From assembly GCF_019112545.1 (NCBI RefSeq), contig NW_025064881.1:1772591-1836590 (forward strand): DNA of 64,000 nt. Direction: 5' to 3'. This stretch comes from Guyanagaster necrorhizus. Taxonomy: Eukaryota > Basidiomycota > Agaricomycetes > Agaricales > Physalacriaceae. Below are positions 24,423-37,010 of the stretch, piece by piece. The notes under the pieces are model-generated. The model saw nothing but the letters and a program-made list of their open reading frames with translations, did not search any database and was not told the DNA's origin. Position numbers and translations under genes: made by a program. Positions within the stretch are counted from its first letter, which is position 1. Each line of letters begins with the position of its first letter.

Positions 24423-27400
24423 ATTCATTCAGACCCGCTATGAAGGTTAGTGCTCATGGCTTCCAATTGACTGGATGTAACTCACAGCAGCACTGCGTAC
24501 GTTTCACAGCGCTTTAGCTTTCAACTATTTTCTTACAAGGATTTCAGCTTGGCCTCTAGCAATCCGTATTTTACCGTTTGACAGTATTACCGCGCGTCAT
24601 AATTGAAGCCTGACCCGACGTTTATAGCCGGCCTCCGCTGGAAATTTCCAGAAGTGAGTCGCGCTAAGAATAATGCAATTTCACCAATATTTCTGACATG
24701 AGACTGCAAAACATTCGGTCTAACCGTTGTTGCGACTTGGTTGTTCCGGCTACGCACAACCGAAGCCGTTCCTTCCGTCGCGGCGGCGGTGGCGGAAGGA
24801 AGGCGCGGTATACAACAGAAATACCGAGCATTCAAATTTCAATATTGTCTTCTTCTCGGACCGACAGCCTGGAACTTCATTTTCGAGATGTGCTTCCAGG
24901 AGAGACAATTCAAGACAGGTAAGTTTTAAATGATCATCTGTTGATTTAAAAGATGATTGACAGTACTCTTACTTACGAAGGAAGAGTGTTTGCTGATTTT
25001 CCGAAGTGGAAGCGGTGGGCCCGCGGCTCGAGGCCTCAGGGTAACGTTGCAACGTTGTGCAACGCTGTCTCCCGTTTGCCCTGGGTTGCATTACAGATCA
25101 CTACATATTTCCTCTGCGTGCGGCGTCTCTCGGTGCATGCAGGCCAGTAATATTCTTCTTGGATGTCATCAGATCCGGCATTCTCACTGCCGTTTTCAGC
25201 TTTTTATACGATAGGCGGCATCCTGTCCTTTGTCTTGGGTCCGACGCTAGGACACTTATGTACTTCAGCTTCACGGTCCGAAGCCACTCGAAGCCGCAGC
25301 CTGTTTCATCGGGGTCTCAGTTCGATGTCCAACGCAGACACAGTTGTTACGTTTGCGGAACATCTAGGAAGTACAGTTATGGTTAGTCTTACCTATTCTC
25401 AACTCAATATGTGAGGTTAACTACTTTACGGCCATACTCACTAAGTGCACTTCGCACGGGCGTTAATGGCTTCTAGTTCTTACCAGCTTCGGCCGCCCAT
25501 ATCGTCCTGCATTCGACGCTATTGGTGTAACATTATCAGCTTCCTGGCTTCACGGGCCATGAGCCACATAACCATGTAGCGAAATGTTCACACCGTAAAC
25601 CGCTCTTCCGGGGGGATATGACTAGTCTCAGACTCGGATTTAATATCACCAAGCCAATAACCGCACTGTCTTCGCATCTTGGGAATCTTCTGCCGTCTTC
25701 TGGATGGGATTACACATGTCGTGCGAGGGATTGTACATTGGGCTATCTTAGGAACTCGTCTTTGTTGTGATAATGACGTCGACGATACTGGTCTTTCACG
25801 GCATGATTGTTGTAAATATAACCATCTAGATACCCCAGGTCTTCGTGCATGAGGGACAGCCTACGGAATTCATCTCCGAACACGTTCGTGATACCAAGAA
25901 AATACCAAGTTCCAGCCGTTAACAGATATAAGGGGTGATGACTACACTAAGTATTTTCTAACAACCCGGACATTCGTACAAGGTTTCTCTCGTTGTCAAG
26001 GCGGTGAACGTGGTGATGACGAGGAAGCCGCAAGGCACTGGCAGTCAAGGAGAGGATGCCCTTCTCTCTCGCGTCGTGTTTGAGAATGGCTCGTAAAATA
26101 TCGCAACATGGTCTGCCTCGAGGCTTGCCAGTTCACCTGAAGACATCTCTTTTTGGATGCGGGTTTCGCTTAGGTTTAGATATCTGCCAGGGTAGCATGG
26201 GACTGCGATCATTATCGATTTTTTGACATAAGGATAGATGCTGACTGAGGCTGAGGACGAGCACACGGACAAAATGTTCATCTTTGTAGTGACGACAATA
26301 TGACGATCCTAAAATACTTCTATTACCTGAGGTGAGCTCGGAGATCAGCATGTACTCAAGTAGATAGGCAAAGTAGGTGGCGTTACACTGCTGTTCCGCG
26401 TAGGAGATGCCGGAGTTTTTTGTGCGCCGTGCCATGCCGTGAAAGTACGCTGAATATCATGATGCTGTCCCGTCGCTGACTGACAATTGACTTGGTAGAG
26501 GAAGGCTGTAAGGGATGGACAGCCAGGGCTGTTTCACTGTGTGCCGCCGAGATGTGAGTCCAAATACAGGCGCAAGGCAACACGAGAAGGAGTGGTGGGA
26601 GGTAGGGTGGTGAGAGTAAACGACAGTTTCTCGGCGTAGCAGAAGGTCGAATTTAAGCTCTGGTGCTGAGAAATTGCGTTCTATTTCGAAGTACGGACTT
26701 GGCTTGCTTCAAGGGTCGGTCGAACGAGATGATAATCAGCCCATATAATATCCCTGATTCAGATGTGGCGAGCCTCGAGTAGCTGATAGCATTGATGCGG
26801 CCCGTAAGGGAGGCATACGCGTACAAAGAGATAAGGAAGTGGGTTCAAGCCGCCCGTCGGATAAAAGAGTGGCATTCATTAGCGAAGGGCCGACCGCAAG
26901 GAACACTGGCGGGGCCTTATGAGGGTCCAGAAGAATTTGTGGGCACACCTTGGGACTCGCAAGCTCTATCACAGTGACAGTACCAGAAAGGTAACTTGGC
27001 AGAGCGTAGAGAAAGAAGCAGACACCAATTGAAAACCTGAGAGGGACCACGGAACAGATAGCAGTACAGGAACCAAGTTTTCGGTGAGAGGCAGTGACGA
27101 GATTTACATAGCCCTGAACCCATATCAACATGAGCCAAAGCCCGTGGCGCTATGAAGAATAGACTGACAAGACGAGTCCCTGTATGGAACGAAACGGTCA
27201 GTAAACGATGCTACAATAATATAGACCAGAAGAGAAACAAGAGAGGAAAAGGAAGTAGAAAGAAGGCAGCTGTGGGTCCATGTATTCTGAGCGGGCGCGG
27301 TCTGATTGGCAGATAAGGAGACTTCCATTTGCGTCAGTAGACAAAGGCAACCCTGTGCAATCTCGCGTCAAATTGGTTGTCGTTGGAGACGACCAAGAGG

Positions 27401-27722
27401 GATGACCGACTCGGTAAGGGGGCGGACATGCCAGTATCGCCGTAAAGAAGAGAGATAAAGTCGAATAAAGTTTGCTTCCGAGTAGGACAACAAGATAGCG
27501 GAAACTGATCCTGGTGGAAGAATACAAATTAAGGATCCTTAAATAACCAGTTTTCATCAGCCGCCGAGCTGTCGGCCTCGAGGCTGATAATCAATGTGAT
27601 TGAACGTGGCTTCCCTGTTGGTTCCCTGCCGGGTTCCCAAGGCTATATCTGTGCCTTTGTATGTTTCATTCATCTTTTTCCACCCATTCCCATTCCGCCG
27701 TCGATTCCGTGTCCCTCTTCCC
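24423..27722. other. 3.3-kb gene-poor stretch
   Basis: Open frames on both strands are short and overlapping. A minus-strand hydrophobic frame at 26736-27131 and others at 27198-27557 and 26045-26583 could be exons of a decayed membrane protein, but no junction gives a recognisable product. No terminal repeats or transposase-like stretch were seen. Confidence 0.45.
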
Positions 27723-30260
27723 ATGATAGCGCGCGGTCGTTCTCGCGAAGTTTCGCGGGCAGCGCTGGCGAGGAGGTCCTCTGAAGAGAGGCTTTCTCGT
27801 GTTCATGAAGTAAATGCCCCACAGCATTCGGAGAGGATCCCGGGGCATGCGACCTCGAGAAAGTCACGACCCAAGTTGGATATCCCGCACCAACCCTTGG
27901 TTGCACCGGCAGCACTCGCACCGCAACCTTTAACCTCAATGTTCATCCGAAATTCCGAGGTTAAGCAGCCTCTCGCCCCGGCCGAGGTCGCTCCGACACC
28001 CATTGGTAAGCACAGCCACATGTTAGACAGCATATGCTCAATATCACAAGGGGCAGAACATATGCCCATCCCATCGTTTCCACCGTCACCATCCACATCA
28101 CCATCGGAATCCATGTCTTCTCAGCCGTCGTCCAACGACCGCGACTTTTGTAACTATTTCTACTGCGACTCGCCTCCTTCACCTCCTCACACGATCGAGG
28201 ACCAGTTACATGTCGCCTACGCACATGATGATATTCATCTCGCTAAGATTCTACTTCTCAAATTAAGAGGCATCGAAGTTACGTCGGACGATGACCCTCG
28301 CATAGCTGCGGTGCAGGATGAGGATTTTGACGAGTGCTTTCTTCCAAATGGTATGTTGCTGCTGACGGAGGAGGAGGAGCAGAGAGTAAAGAAGGCGCAG
28401 CGCTTAGAGGCTGAGAAGATACGGATAGAGTTAGAGAGAAGAGCGCTGAGGGAAAGGGAGCGCAAACATGAGATTTGGGAGAAACGGTGCGAGAAGATTT
28501 GGGAGAACGAGAAGCTGCGTTTGCGGGAGGAGAAGGCGCGGATTAAGCTAGCCAGGCGGAAACAGGAAGAACAGCGCAAAGCTCGCCAGCAGGAGCTCGA
28601 GTCGCATCGCCCTGTCACGCTCAGCAGATCGCGAAAACCAAAGTTGTCTTACAATTCTTTGTCGCAAAGTCGCGTATCATCGGCCTCGTCAGCGTCGAAA
28701 ACATCGCCCTCTGGGTATGCCTATAGTTTTGTCGTTACTCCGGCCTTGCAGATACCTCCGTCGCGACACAGGAAGATGAAGGCCGCTTCATCTCGTCCAT
28801 CCACGTCCAAGGCTCGCCGAGAATACCCCGCTTATACCTCAGACTACAGTACTGATACCGCGAGCGACGATACCGGATTTGACGCGTCAGGGCCTTCAGT
28901 GTCATTCAAAGAAGTGATCACGTCTATGAACGGGCCTCTCTTTCCTCTAAGCGCATCTGAGCGTGCTCATTCACTGTCCAGGTCATCCAAGTCCGTCTCT
29001 ACTTTGAAGCATCATCGTAGATTAGACCCACTGGATGTGCTTTTGGATTCCGAAGCGACTAGTTGGGTACCTGAGGAGAGGCTACGGCGAAGGCTCGATA
29101 AAGCGCCCCCAAGAGATGACAACCAGCCTTCTGGGTGGAGCAGGAAGGACTCGTGTACCATCTGCCGAACGAATTCGTCGTCGAGCTCGATATCATCTCC
29201 CACGTCTGCTATCTCCGATAATAGCGACCTATCGAGCTTCTCATCGTTTACTTCGTCGATGACCGATATCACGACTCCCCCGGTATCACCCTCTTCCTCT
29301 TCCGATGTACCTCTGGCACACTCACTTGCCGATGCCATGCAGCCACTCTGCCTGCCACCAGAGTTTGGCCTCTCATCATGTCGATGTATTCGACCCGTTT
29401 CGCGTTTAATCGCGATAGATCCATTCGAGGATCCGCTCTTCGTACGCCCGCTCCCTGAAAAGTCTAAGGCCTTATCATCTCCCTTACCATCTCCGAAGTT
29501 AATGTCTCCTCAACCACTTTCGAAGACTCGCAAAGCATCGATATCATCCGTCTCATCTCTCATCATCACACAATCCAATTCAAAGCTGGGACAGCACGTG
29601 AGCAGATTTATTCAGCTTGCGAAGGGGTTTCAGAACGCGTATATGCACGCGATGGTTTACTCGGTTGTTCCCAATTGTGATGATTTGTACCGCGATGACT
29701 CGATCCAAACTTCTCCCAAGATGAAGAAGATGCGGTTAATGCCGGATGGTTATCGCACCAGTAAAGAGCAGGTCGCGGAGTTTATATGCAACCTTGATTC
29801 TTTGGAATCTTCGTCGACTCCTCCGACGTTTATCTCTCTCGGAAACGGGGTAGATGCGCTACAGCACACCGTCCTCAAACAGCCGTTCCGCTATCAGACC
29901 CGGTTGAAGCGCGGCTTGGAGCCTTATATATCACCCTTCCTGCGTGCACATCAGCAGGAACGTGTGGCTAAGTCCCGGATCCGGAGGAACGAGCCAATGC
30001 TGGACCTGCGAGATGACAGCGAGTTTCGTCGAGTGATATCACGAAGTAGATCACTCTCACCACATCCAGAACTGAGGAAAAGAATCATCGAGAATCCGCT
30101 GTTGGTGAGGATGCAGGCTTTACAGGGTGCTGTGTTGGAGCGTGGTGGAACATGGGACGCGCCGATGGTGAGGGCCGGCAGGTTAAGTTGTGGAAAGGAG
30201 AAGATCCTTGTTTACACGACGGCGTTCATAAGTGATAGTCCATTAGGCATTCATCGTTGA
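27723..30260 (+). CDS. large intronless Ser-rich protein with charged coiled coil
   Basis: A single uninterrupted frame of 845 aa from the first ATG at 27723; the open frame extends upstream to 27600 without an ATG. Segments in order: a basic N-terminus (MIARGRSREVSRAALARRS), a Pro/Ser-rich part, a short helical unit (LHVAYAHDDIHLAKILLLKL), a highly charged coiled coil of Glu/Arg/Lys at about residues 225-300, then long Ser-rich regions and a more ordered C-terminus (LGQHVSRFIQLAKGFQNAY, about 625-700). No known domain. It is the only long gene in the window without introns. Codon content and the absence of stops over 2.5 kb support a real gene. Function unknown. Confidence 0.75.
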   Translation: MIARGRSREVSRAALARRSSEERLSRVHEVNAPQHSERIPGHATSRKSRPKLDIPHQPLVAPAALAPQPLTSMFIRNSEVKQPLAPAEVAPTPIGKHSHMLDSICSISQGAEHMPIPSFPPSPSTSPSESMSSQPSSNDRDFCNYFYCDSPPSPPHTIEDQLHVAYAHDDIHLAKILLLKLRGIEVTSDDDPRIAAVQDEDFDECFLPNGMLLLTEEEEQRVKKAQRLEAEKIRIELERRALRERERKHEIWEKRCEKIWENEKLRLREEKARIKLARRKQEEQRKARQQELESHRPVTLSRSRKPKLSYNSLSQSRVSSASSASKTSPSGYAYSFVVTPALQIPPSRHRKMKAASSRPSTSKARREYPAYTSDYSTDTASDDTGFDASGPSVSFKEVITSMNGPLFPLSASERAHSLSRSSKSVSTLKHHRRLDPLDVLLDSEATSWVPEERLRRRLDKAPPRDDNQPSGWSRKDSCTICRTNSSSSSISSPTSAISDNSDLSSFSSFTSSMTDITTPPVSPSSSSDVPLAHSLADAMQPLCLPPEFGLSSCRCIRPVSRLIAIDPFEDPLFVRPLPEKSKALSSPLPSPKLMSPQPLSKTRKASISSVSSLIITQSNSKLGQHVSRFIQLAKGFQNAYMHAMVYSVVPNCDDLYRDDSIQTSPKMKKMRLMPDGYRTSKEQVAEFICNLDSLESSSTPPTFISLGNGVDALQHTVLKQPFRYQTRLKRGLEPYISPFLRAHQQERVAKSRIRRNEPMLDLRDDSEFRRVISRSRSLSPHPELRKRIIENPLLVRMQALQGAVLERGGTWDAPMVRAGRLSCGKEKILVYTTAFISDSPLGIHR

Positions 30261-30574
30261 CACCGGTAAGATGTTATGGAGGGGACTTTGGGTTAAATTT
30301 GGATTTTTTATCTCTGTACATTTATTGCTGTCGGGTTATCATGTTTTGCTATTTTGTTATCTACGTTCGTATAAATACTTTTAGTTCTGCAAAGTAATCA
30401 GACTTGCCTTTTGGAAAGATTGCAATTGTCTTTTATTTGCGAGTGTCAAGTAGCGGTGCAGCACGTAAACCGCCGTACAGGTTCTGTTAGCACCCAGATA
30501 AATAGAAGAAGTTACATCAGTACAGCAACAATGATCCCACGAAGAAAAGACCAATGGATACAGGATCTTATACT

Positions 30575-33500
30575 TTACGCGTATTGTGGTGGAGGCTCAT
30601 ACTGACTCCTCGCTCGCATCTCTTCCATCTCTCTCCGTAGGTTCTCAACCTCGTTGCGAAGCTGGCCCGTAGTATCCGAATCAGATCCCCCACTTCGACT
30701 CGCACTTGACGATCCAAAGGCTGTCGTAGACGCTGCCGCAGTTGGGTCAGACGTCGGACTTGAAAGAATAATAGGTTGTCCTCTCTTTCCCAATCGCTGC
30801 CCAGCTTCAGCATAAGATTCTACGGAAGCATACTGCTGTCCTGGACGCAATGGCTGTAAAGAGTGCTGTGTTCCATAAGAACCGTATGGATCGTATGGCT
30901 GGGGAATAACTGATTCTGATAGTATAGGATCGATGTTATTACTCTCGCGTTCTGGAGATTTCCGTTTACGAAAAATGCCCATACAAAAGGGAGTATCACT
31001 GGTAGAGGAAGACCAGCCAGATCGTTGGTTATACATGTCCTGCGTTCGCCGCTGCCGTCTTCGACACATGAAGAAGCCGAAGATGAGAAGGGTGAGAGCA
31101 GCAAGTCCGCCGACTACGCCACCCGCAATTGCACCAGCTTTGGATGAACCTGAGGAGGAGGTTTGATCATTATTACTGGATGAACCGTCTCCAACGGTCT
31201 TATTTTGAAGACTACAGACGAAGCCGTTCGCGTCACGAATTGAGTACGTACAACAACCGAACACACCTTAAAGCCATTAATGAAAACATGGCCCCTTGGC
31301 CAGGGCTGATCAATGGTCCGTTAGTGTCTGTACTTTGCAAAGACCGATTGTCGCGTACCTAGCCTGACCGCTAATCGTACTCCCATTATTAGGATTGTAC
31401 GTCAAAGGAAAGACGCCAGCAGAGACATTGGAGCCCGCTTTCGTATGGACTAGTGATATAAGGGTATCCCGTACGGTGGTATCATTTGAAGCTCCAGCAG
31501 CAAACATGGTCCAGTCTAAGAAGCGCCATATCAGGTTCCAAAAGTGGAAGAAAAGAAGTCAAAACATACGAGATTTGGCTTCGTTGGCAACACTACTGTC
31601 ATACTGTATCCCAAAAACACCGGCTTAAACCCGATTGAGACGCGACGAAACGAATTAAAACGCTGAACTTACATGTATCAGCCTCATGGGAGTAGAAGGT
31701 ATCTTGGTTAGTGTAGATCTGCAAAGGAGATTAGCGATATATAATGACTTCTTGTTGGTACCCACACTGGAGTCGACAAGTGCCGTTCCTAACAACTTAT
31801 CTGCAAAAAGATTATATACAAGGGACCATGATGACGAGTCGGCCGTCGGTCCGTAAGTAGAGAGGAGGTGGCCTGTTGAGCCGGCCGAGATCTGCCACTG
31901 CTCAACGTACGATTTGGCTGTGGACTGTTTTGAATCAGCACAGGACTAGCGAAATCGTAGTAACTTGAGTGGCGCACCGAGTATGTTTCAGCATCTTGGC
32001 TCTTTCCTAACGCTTGACTGATTTCTGACATAGCCTTGATGCCAATGATACCCTTAATGGCTAAGTTGGTCATGTTCGCATTGTCCAATCCATCTGCATC
32101 CGTGCTAGAAGAATGACGTGGATAAGAGTGAAGAGCGGTTGAAGGGAACTGCCAACACGCACTAGCCATTCGGGTCCAACGTAACAGAAACTAGGTAGTC
32201 TGCCCACCGCTTATACAAATTATACTTTGCATCACATTAGTCATAACAATCAGATGAAAGTGGTGCGTAGCGTACATATCGTGTTATTAGTGTACTATCA
32301 CCAGAAAATCTGGCATGAGCCCAGCTCATGATGAGCATGTTTCCCGAATCTGCAGGGTCCATCAAGTGAATTCAACAAATTGGAGACGAGCGTGGCCCAC
32401 CCTCTATTGCTCCGAATATTGATGGGCCATCGTTCCCCTCGGCACTTGGATACGACGAGCCTTGGAACGAGGATTAGAACACATGTCATGTTCCTATACA
32501 AAAGGACGAACCGAGATCTGGAGCTGCATAGGTCTTAGTATACTGTGAAGACTGTTGGTATTGCAGCAATGGTTCAAGAAGATATTCAGCCCATGTTGTA
32601 TTGAAATAGAGATAGACGGGGAAGGCCGCATATAGTATTTCGACGGGATTAACGCGACTAAAAGGCATAAATATCTACTAACACGATAGGAAGGATTCCG
32701 AATTACTCACCGTGAGTTGCCCACATCCTTCATGAACGTCATCACATCCGATGTATTCCATTGTCCCTCGCTGTCTTTGGAAACCGTAATATCCACGGCC
32801 AATGCTTGACGAGCAGCGAGTGTAACAAGGTCCGCATAATTATCTGAGACCTGGCGGGCGTCGGACACGATCTTATCGTCGAGGTCGATGGCTCTTTGCC
32901 TAGCATTCGAGAAGTCACTGAGGAAAAAATCGATCTAGGCAGCAGTTGAGTGAGTAAAATCGATCTGAACGGGAAATCCAACATACTGCATCGCTGACTG
33001 TGTTGTATTCCGTCCAAAAGTACGAACTGCGATTGTTATTTGCACTCGTCGAATAAAGATTGATCACTGGATCACGGACAAGCCCTACTGCCCAGACAAC
33101 TGACGAAGCTGTATTAGTAATGTTACTGAGATTGATGGCATGGCCAAACACGACGAAGTGGCTAACGAAAGATTTTAATGAAGCATAGACGTGCCCAAAC
33201 ACAGCAGCGTACTCTGAAATTGCACGGAACTTTGTATCCACACTGTCGAACAAAGCACCATTTTCTATAAAATCGCCCCGAACAACGGTGTCATTGCCGG
33301 TCTCATACGTTGCGTCATTGCTCTGCAAGAAGTGTCAGAAGTCTTTAGCTAGATTACTAAAAAAACAGACGAACTATAAGAAATGCGTAGTACACCGTCG
33401 CATCTTCAGCTAAACTATTTATCTCTTGCATAAATAAAGGCGTCTGTCGAGCAGCTTTATGGATAGTCGAAGAATCTGTTCTAGTAGTGCTCCACTCGGC

Positions 33501-34150
33501 CAAGGAATTGGAATCGCCAGAGATCCACTCTACATAGCGCAGGATAAGCTAAGGTAGCAATCATAAATATAGTAATACGCACCAGCGCTGATATCTGAAT
33601 AGAGCTGTATTGAATGCTCTTGTCCGTCGTTCGACTCTACATCGATATAAACGTATGAAAAAGGCAGTGACTGAAGAACCAAATTTGACGGCTAAATCTA
33701 TAAATTAGTAAAAAAAAAAAAAACAAAGGCGTCGTTCGGAAGGAGCTGACCTCTATTGGACTCAAAAATGTCACGTTCACATTCGTCGTGTTGGCATGTA
33801 TGGAGAAAACGGTGCGAGTAGGAGTAACCTCGAAACTAGTCAAGTTTGTAGTGGTTCCAGATTGTCCCCACAACTGGAAGGTTGAGCCGTCGATACGAAT
33901 CCATCCACTCCAGCCCAAAATCTAGAAACGATCAGGCAATTCGGAAGGATATAGCGGACGGCGAGCGTACCCTACTCTCAGTCCAAAACTGGGGCCACTG
34001 GTCATTAGTATTGTCACCGGCGAGGGTGTCGGCGTAGCACTGTAAGTACGGGGAGCGAACGGACAAAGGAAGGGCAGCCGGGTAAAAGGCAGAGCGAACA
34101 AGAGTCAGACAGGCGAAGCAAACAACGAAAAAAAGGGCGGATAGCAACAT
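30575..34150 (-). CDS. GtaA-like glutaminase-A family protein with C-terminal membrane anchor
   Basis: Secreted glutaminase A family (DUF4965/DUF5127/DUF1793 architecture). Seventeen exons: 33971-34150, 33751-33921, 33583-33691, 33375-33529, 32987-33322, 32711-32934, 32512-32657, 32401-32460, 32276-32349, 32163-32224, 31978-32104, 31766-31924, 31673-31718, 31570-31623, 31359-31515, 31267-31305, 30575-31211; 911 aa. Signal peptide about 1-20, then PLSVRSPYLQCY, QSLPFSYVYIDVES, DTVVRGDF, AIEDSGNMLIMSWAHARFSG, RWADYLVSVT, NLAIKGIIGIKAMSEIS and SPGQGAMFSLMAL, all typical. Unlike the roughly 690-residue secreted enzymes it adds a Ser-rich linker, a transmembrane helix (about 724-746), a basic stop-transfer CRRRQRR and a 160-residue cytosolic tail ending PPPQYA. 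Enzyme activity is inferred from family. Confidence 0.88.
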
Positions 34151-35150
34151 AACAAGTAGACCCTAGAAGATAAAGAGAGACTGGGTGCTGAGGTTGGCCC
34201 CAACGTGAGCGGGCCCTTCACCGCGCAAAACAGGGTTGTGGTCTGTCCTTACCCTGTAAAAATATCCAAAACGTTACAAAAGGACCCTGGGCACCAATGC
34301 CATACAAGGCCATCTGTAAGCGCATCAGGAGTATGCCAGTGCTGCGAAATGATGGCTGTGCTGTGGGTGATTCTCTCTATCTACGACATATTATGCCGTC
34401 ACCTTGCGAACAGATAGTGAGATAAGTAAGAACGTCGTGTCAATAATACTGTATACATGAATGCAACCTTGTGAAGCTAGGATTCAAGTCACCGCATTTT
34501 CTACGCTTTGGGTCCGCGGCCACGTGCCCCATCAATCGTCTACTGATGCCAGTGGCACTGGCAGTGATCATTATCAATTTCCCTGTGCCTGCGCCGTCGA
34601 ACCCGCTCATGTTTAGGCGTCTGTGTGTATCGATACCAGTAAAACGTTGCGTCCGAAGACTTAAAGAAACATTCGTGAGTTCAATTATAGGACTGCTATT
34701 TATCAATATAAGTAACAATAACAACATTAAGTCATACGTTGCACACGGCCTTGGCTGGCTGTTCCTTTTTTGATTGATCCTATATGTCGTAGCGCGATCA
34801 AGTGTTGTCATAGTAGCAGTAGGGCAGGCAGAGATCACACTTGCACCTGTTGACAACGCAAGGAGTATTGCGAGTAGTGATCAGTTATAGACTGAATGTT
34901 ACATGTCAAACAAGAGAAACAAGTGTTACGACTTGATCGAGGAACCCTCATCCACGGTTCACGAGTCCCATGCCAGGCCGCTAAGTATCTTTAATCTCAC
35001 CAAGGCTGCTGCTTAGACTCTACAAGCTACTTATTATTGGCTTTCCTATTGTAATGAGTCGATGTGCGATGACTGTGGAAGCTAACGGCACTTACTCTAA
35101 AGCACAAGATCCACGAGCAAAGTTAGAGACGGAAGCATACATGTCGTTGA
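34151..35150. other. intergenic, 1.0 kb
   Basis: Promoter side of the GtaA-like gene and 3' side of the SAD1-like gene. Open frames at 34440-34856 carry no recognised motif. No tRNA or repeat found. Confidence 0.45.
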
Positions 35151-36753
35151 CTACTCTTTCCGTCTCTCCCAAATCTACGAGAAAAGATCAAGCACTGTAT
35201 CATACAAACCCATAATCTAATAGGGTTTGCTTACCTGCAGCACTGTCTCCCCCAAAAAGATCATCTCTTTTCTGGTTTCCTCCACAATCAGATCCTGTAT
35301 CTGATACCACCTCTCTCCAGCACGGACATGAACCTTCCATACTGTGTTGATTTTGTCTCGGGTCGTACCTGCGACGGATTCATGAGTCACATTGGCGACA
35401 AGGTCGTACAGCAGAGGCGACGGTGAAGGCGTGGAAAGGTACTCTCGCAAGTCCAATCCATTCAGCGGGAAATTAACGATGGTTGGGTTTTTCTCTTCCA
35501 CAAAAGCGTTCTTTGTAAACCTTTTGAAGTGAAGAATGACATATGGTGGCAAGGATTGACACTGATATCTTCGCAAATTTCCCAAAGACTCTTGTGCTGT
35601 CTTTCCGTCATACTTTGCCAAGACCGACTGGAGTGAGACTTGTGGAATGATGTTTTTCTCTATGGCATCCTGGAATAGCGGAGGCGGAGGAAGGTCTATG
35701 GAAAGGAAAAGGAATGGTGAAATAGTGGATCTTATTTCCCGGTCGATGTCGAAGCGCGGCTTTGCGTCTCCGTCTCCAGAAACCACGACCTGCTGCGTAT
35801 CGACGCGTAGCTGACCTTGGAACGTCGAGAATATGATACTGGAGTTCTTTTTCTTCGTACCCCCCGAATCTTTATGTAAACGATTCAACAGCCAGCCCAG
35901 AAAATCGACTGGGTCACCCTGCTGTTCCAGCCGGAACTTGCCACCGCTAGCACGATTCACCTCTTGTAGAAACTCATGAGGAGAGACCTGGGCTTTGAAC
36001 AGACGAGGATTCCAAAGCTTTTTTGCTAGCGCCGAAAAGCGCCTGGTCAGCTCTGTTCCGCTGTTCGAGTTGGTAGGAGACAGAAGCAATGTGTCGCGGA
36101 GGAGTGGTATGTGGAGGAGCGCATGTATTATGACGTTCATGTGGTCATTATGCTTGATGTTATTAAGACCAACGTATCCGGGAATGTAGGCATTAGAGGC
36201 CAGGTCATAAGCTGGCTTGGGAGGCGGCTGTGAAGGAGTGGGTGGCAGATTGGATTTTGTAAACGTCGGATGAAGGACGTAGGCAATATCGTCCAAGGAG
36301 GGGTCGGAGACAGGATAACCATCTGGAAGCACATACACCTATACAACATCAACAGGGAAACGGAAGGAATACGACGAGTATCGCACTTTTGTCGTTTCTA
36401 GGTTGATGAATACATGGTGATCATCGTGAATGGAATGCGAATAAGCATAAGACTTCCTTCCACGCCCTTGGAAGTATTTTCCGCACACAAGACAGCCGTA
36501 GATATTGATATTGGAGGTAGATACTGAGCACACCTTTTCAAAGTCAAAATCCAAGACTGCGCGGTTGATCTACCAGGGGGTCAGACGGGGCCATCTCATA
36601 CCGACAGAAACGTACCGTGTCCAGATACAAATCAGAGGCGCGGACTGGCTCGTCCATCACCGCATCCTCCTCCTCCTCCTCCTCTTCTTCTCGGTTGTTC
36701 TCCGCTATCTTGGCTCTCTTCGCCGGCCGTTCGTCTGAAGGTGTCTCGGCCAT
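35151..36753 (-). CDS. SAD1: Sad1/USP39, tri-snRNP assembly protein (inactive ubiquitin hydrolase fold)
   Basis: Splicing factor needed to assemble the U4/U6.U5 tri-snRNP. Exons 36616-36753, 36387-36569, 35235-36338, 35151-35174; 482 aa. The ATG at 36753 was chosen because upstream in-frame codons lack ATG. An acidic run of eight Glu (about 20-30) is followed by YLDT-INRAVLDFDFEKVCSVS, a ZnF-UBP finger (GCLVCGKYFQGRG...HSIHDDHHVF) and a ubiquitin-hydrolase fold. The normal catalytic Cys position reads GLNNIKHNDHMN (about 164-175), with Asn-Asp in place of Asn-Cys as in human USP39, so it should be catalytically dead. The last exon supplies the family's IWERRKE end. Head to head with SNU114, another U5 component. 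Confidence 0.94.
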
Positions 36754-37010
36754 TGCAGTTGACAAAAGACACGAAGTGATGGATGATTTTGCGACTACTC
36801 AAAGGGCTGCATAAGACAAGAGCCAGCTTGACGAAACGTATACGAACCGGACAGGCAAAAGCCACTTGACGTGATGGTGTGTGGCTGTGCTCTTCCCGTC
36901 TGCCATCCCTCTCTCACTTTGGAACGCTCGAGGAAACAATCCACTGTACTTTTTCGTTCGACGGAACAAAAAATAGGATTCTTTACTCACAAAATACTCT
37001 GCGTTTTAAC
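36754..37010. promoter_or_regulatory. bidirectional promoter between SAD1 and SNU114
   Basis: Only 257 bp separate the two start codons, so both 5' UTRs and core promoters must lie here. The region before SNU114 is pyrimidine-rich (around 36902-36916). No TATA box was identified with confidence. Confidence 0.6.

Noticed and set aside
26736..27557. Minus-strand hydrophobic frames that might form a multi-pass membrane protein
   Set aside because: No splice choice joined them into a continuous product with a recognisable family pattern.
28235..28618. Minus-strand Ser/Arg/Cys-rich frame of 127 codons
   Set aside because: Antisense of the charged coiled coil of the 845-aa gene; composition is a mirror of the Glu/Lys/Arg codons.
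33710..33723. Run of 14 A
   Set aside because: Lies inside an intron of the GtaA-like gene; no sign of a retroelement tail.
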